16,467 nt of DNA. Source: JAJDGF01 sp031549325. GTDB taxonomy: Bacteria > Bacillota > Clostridia > Christensenellales > Aristaeellaceae. Every line of letters begins with the position of its first letter. Within the stretch, counting starts at the first letter, position 1. The position numbers and the translations under genes are program-made. The notes under the pieces are model-generated. The model was not told the origin of the DNA. It worked only from the letters and a program-made list of their open reading frames with translations, and searched no databases. The stretch spans positions 1 to 16,467 of the forward strand of contig JAVBQA010000076.1 in the NCBI GenBank assembly GCA_031549325.1. Direction: 5' to 3'. This document shows positions 14,306 through 16,467 of the stretch, piece after piece.

Positions 14306-14908
14306 TTAGGGCTTCGGGGTGGCGATCGGAGCGACGGTGGGCACGGGCGTCGCCGCCGACTTCAGCGCACCTTCCAACTGCTTGGTCAGCTCGGCCAGCT
14401 TGGTCTCAAGCTCCTTAACCTTGCCTTCCAGCACGCTCTTTTCCTTCGCGAACTCGGTCTTCAGCTTGGTCTCGGTCTGCGCAACCGCATCGGAAACCGC
14501 CTGGTTGAGGGCGTCCGCGCCCTGGCCGGCGGCGGCCAGCACTGCCGCTTCCTTATCTGCGGCGGCTTGCTCCAACGCCTTGGCCTGCGCATCGGCGGCG
14601 GTCTTCAGCGCCTGTTCCTTATCGGCGGCGGCATCGGCAAGCGCCTTTGCGTGGTCGGCCGCGGCCAGCTCCATCTCGGCGACCTTGTCGGTCAGCGCGG
14701 TCTTGGTGGTTTCAAGTTCGCCCTTCGCGGTTTCCAGCTCACCCTTGGCGCCATCCAGCTCGGCTTTGACCGCTTCAATGTCTTTGGTGAGCGCGTCATT
14801 CAGGCCGGAAAGGCTGTTCAGATTGCCCGCTTTCACGAAAGCAAAGATAGCAAGGGCGACGATGGCAATGACGAGAATCACAATCCAAGCAATGTTCTTC
14901 TTCTCCAT
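14306..14908 (-). CDS. Membrane-anchored alanine-rich coiled-coil protein (200 aa)
   Basis: Family not recognised. A short Lys-containing N-terminus precedes one strong membrane helix (residues 7-26, WIVILVIAIVALAIFAF). Residues 30-185 are highly charged, Ala-, Lys- and Glu-rich heptad-like sequence with internal repetition (GELETAKGELETTK; DAAADKEQALKTAADAQAK), expected to be one long coiled coil. The last 15 residues are Pro/Thr-rich (TPVPTVAPIATPKP), recalling the linker style of the wall-binding protein at 5587. No Cys. By charge the N-terminus is probably inside and the coiled coil outside, giving a stalk-like surface or wall-spanning protein (inference). AGGAGG eight bases upstream supports the start; its own promoter is at 14952-14980. 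Confidence 0.8.
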   Translation of the reverse strand: MEKKNIAWIVILVIAIVALAIFAFVKAGNLNSLSGLNDALTKDIEAVKAELDGAKGELETAKGELETTKTALTDKVAEMELAAADHAKALADAAADKEQALKTAADAQAKALEQAAADKEAAVLAAAGQGADALNQAVSDAVAQTETKLKTEFAKEKSVLEGKVKELETKLAELTKQLEGALKSAATPVPTVAPIATPKP

Positions 14909-14951
14909 GAAGGGTTCCTCCTCGTATTATATAGGTAATGACAGTGCGGTA

Positions 14952-14980
14952 AGTATAACACAAGGACATCATTCAGTCAA
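14952..14980 (-). promoter_or_regulatory. Strong promoter for the coiled-coil protein gene
   Basis: The minus strand reads TTGACT (14975-14980), a 17-base spacer and TATACT (14952-14957), near consensus. It overlaps the last codons and stop of the upstream solute-binding-like gene (stop at 14969-14971), so the coiled-coil gene is separately and probably strongly expressed. A second TATAAT lies closer to the gene without a well-spaced -35. Confidence 0.8.
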
Positions 14981-16171
14981 TAATTTCCTGTCAAGCAGTT
15001 GCGACATTCGCGCGCGAAACTCGGCGTCAAACGCGTTGGGACACTGGATCGCGCGCTGGTAGCCGCGCTCCAGCGCCGCCAGAGGCTGTTGGCCGGTATA
15101 GAGCGGCGCGCCCGCTGTCACCCGCAGCGCTCGCGCGATCCCCAGTGCCGACTGGGCTTTCTCGTCCAGCACCAGATTCAATAGTTCCTGGCAGAGCGCC
15201 TGCCTTGCCGGGATGTCCTCGCGGGGCCAATCCACGACGGCGCACAGCAGGAGCTGATCGGTAAACGCCTGCAGTCCGGAGATGATCTGGTATTCCGGGC
15301 CGCGCCCCAGGTCGCTGCGCTGCATCAGGCGCTGGATTTCTTTGGGTGTGACCGGGATCGCCGCCGCCTGTCCGGCCACGAACTCGGGCATCGCCGACGC
15401 CACCTGCCGGAAATCTTTCGGGCGTGTTTGAGGGAAAGACAGCTCCAGCGGCATGGGCGCGGGCGCGGCCTCATCGAGCGGCGCTTCTTCAAGGGTCAAA
15501 CCCAGGTCGATGCCCTCGCCCACCGGCGGGCGCGTGGTCTCGGGTTGCTCCTGATCGGGCGTGCGCAGGCACAGCGAGAGCAGCGCCCCCGACCAGCTCA
15601 CAAGCGCGCTGTCCTTGGGCGCCTGCATCAGATAAACCGGACCGCCTTTTTTGGGTTGGGGAATTTGGAGCTGACCAAGCGGCGCGCTGGACAGCAGCTG
15701 CGTGTTGACCGCCCAGGCGTAGCCGCCCATCGCAATGGGCAGCGCATAGGTCGCGCCCCGCCGTTCGCCCGTGTTCCGCAGCGATTCCAGCAGGTTTTCG
15801 TTGCCGGGGATCGCGAGCAGATGCGTCGTGTCCCGAAGCATGCCAGGCGCGAACATCAGCAGGTCGGGCGGGTTCAGCTCGCCGTCGGCAAATTGCGTAA
15901 TGAACCGCTCGGACATGGGCTGTGCCTGTACATATACGCCCGGATGCGCGCGCTCAAACCGCGCGAAGCACTTGTTCAGCCAGGGGATCATCGACGCGCC
16001 GCCCGGCGAGTAGCTCTCCGGAACCCACACCCGCAGCACGCCCGACCAACCCTCATAGGTCTGTGCCGCGATGCCTTCCGAGCTGCTGGGCAGCTGTGCC
16101 TTCAGGGTGGGCGCAAGCGCCACCAGCGCGCCCAGCACCAGCCAGGCCAAGCCCCTCAAAACCCACTTCAT
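14969..16171 (-). CDS. Exported solute-binding-like protein (400 aa)
   Basis: Resembles family 1 extracellular solute-binding proteins of ABC sugar importers. A signal or anchor segment lies at residues 4-25 (ending TLKAQ). The first lobe follows: LRVWVPES (46-53), WLNKCFARFERAHPGVYVQAQPM (64-86) and PPDLLMFAPGML (101-112), then TYALPIAMGGYAWAVNTQLL (141-160), the usual crossover region. Residues about 205-252 are a Pro/Glu-rich low-complexity insert not typical of the family. There is no lipobox Cys, unlike most Gram-positive binding proteins, and no permease or ATPase gene nearby, so it may be a divergent or repurposed member. GAGGTGAG supports the start at 16171. No strong promoter is recognised for it. 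Confidence is good that it is a real gene, moderate for the family. Confidence 0.7.
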   Translation of the reverse strand: MKWVLRGLAWLVLGALVALAPTLKAQLPSSSEGIAAQTYEGWSGVLRVWVPESYSPGGASMIPWLNKCFARFERAHPGVYVQAQPMSERFITQFADGELNPPDLLMFAPGMLRDTTHLLAIPGNENLLESLRNTGERRGATYALPIAMGGYAWAVNTQLLSSAPLGQLQIPQPKKGGPVYLMQAPKDSALVSWSGALLSLCLRTPDQEQPETTRPPVGEGIDLGLTLEEAPLDEAAPAPMPLELSFPQTRPKDFRQVASAMPEFVAGQAAAIPVTPKEIQRLMQRSDLGRGPEYQIISGLQAFTDQLLLCAVVDWPREDIPARQALCQELLNLVLDEKAQSALGIARALRVTAGAPLYTGQQPLAALERGYQRAIQCPNAFDAEFRARMSQLLDRKLLTE

Positions 16172-16268
16172 AGCGTCTCACCTCTAGCTATCTATACTCG
16201 AAATCGCTTCAACGATATGCCGGCGGCCACAAGTTACCCGAAATCAGACGAATTAACATTCATTGTGC

Positions 16269-16297
16269 TTGACACGGGTATGCCCATGTGATATTAT
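16269..16297 (+). promoter_or_regulatory. Consensus promoter, probably of a ribosomal RNA operon
   Basis: TTGACA (16269-16274), a 17-base spacer and TATTAT (16292-16297), preceded by an AT-rich stretch (AATTAACATTCATTG) that could be an UP element. No ribosome binding site or open frame follows. The transcribed region is structured, as expected for an rRNA or other stable RNA transcript. Divergent from the solute-binding-like gene. Confidence 0.75.
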
Positions 16298-16299
16298 AT

Positions 16300-16467
16300 C
16301 TAAGCTGCTCCGAGCGCGGACGGCGAGAAACGATCCTTGAAAACGGCATAGAGAGTGGAAGTAACAAGAAGAAATAAGTCAGAATTCCGAAGAGCGAGCA
16401 GCTTAGCGGAGGGAGCGGAAGGGACCCGAGAGGGTACCGGAAGCGCCTGAAGAGAAGATGTGAATAA
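16300..16467 (+). ncRNA. Structured 5' leader, likely of an rRNA operon (runs past the window)
   Basis: Transcribed from the promoter at 16269. CTAAGCTGCTC (16300-16310) and GAGCAGCTTAG (16396-16406) are a perfect 11-base inverted repeat. Between them GATCCTTGAAAACGGCATAG resembles the boxA-like CTTTGAAAACT antitermination/processing element of Firmicute rRNA leaders. The rest is purine-rich (AGAAGAAATAAG, GAAGGGACCCGAGAGGG) with no credible coding frame. The 16S 5' end itself is not in the window, so the identity is inferred from these features; another stable RNA is possible. Confidence 0.5.

Overview
The window reads as chromosomal DNA from a GC-rich member of the Bacillota (Clostridia-like). 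This rests on strong AGGAGG-type ribosome binding sites, sigma-A type promoters, a zinc-ribbon/protein-kinase-like fold and Thr-Pro-Glu repeat protein typical of anaerobic Clostridia, a DUF445 protein, and a Firmicute-like rRNA leader at the right edge. That assignment is inference; no 16S sequence lies inside the window.

Layout, left to right. (1) 33-3141, minus strand: an operon encoding an ABC ATPase, a six-helix ABC-2-like permease (ATGA overlap) and a secreted protein of unknown function. (2) 3202-4110, minus strand: a DUF445 membrane protein. (3) 4288-7413, plus strand: a fused HAD phosphatase/thymidylate kinase, then a multidomain protein made of a zinc ribbon, the N-lobe only of a protein kinase, one membrane segment and two peptidoglycan-binding domains separated by a long Pro-Thr-Glu repeat. 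(4) 7491-9789: mnmA (tRNA 2-thiouridylase) and a geranylgeranyl-reductase-like flavoprotein. (5) 9881-10948: a group III-like phosphofructokinase with its own promoter. (6) 10956-13985: a promoter, a 26-residue leader peptide with three consecutive Tyr codons, a set of mutually exclusive hairpins, tyrS and a sodium:solute symporter. (7) 13993-14224: a 159-bp palindromic repeat element with 26-bp terminal inverted repeats, then a bidirectional terminator. (8) 14306-16171, minus strand: a coiled-coil membrane-anchored protein with its own promoter and a solute-binding-like exported protein. (9) 16269-16467, plus strand: a consensus promoter and a structured leader that looks like the start of a ribosomal RNA operon continuing past the window.

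The most notable find is the tyrS leader. It has every part of a classical ribosome-mediated attenuator: Tyr-rich leader peptide, antiterminator pairing and intrinsic terminator. In Bacillota, tyrS is normally controlled by a T-box riboswitch, and no T-box signature is visible here. The symporter starts 4 bases after tyrS, so it would be under the same tyrosine control and may be a tyrosine importer. The tyrS coding sequence also appears frameshifted by one base near its start.

Other notable points are the half-kinase wall-binding protein, the HAD-TMK fusion and the palindromic element.
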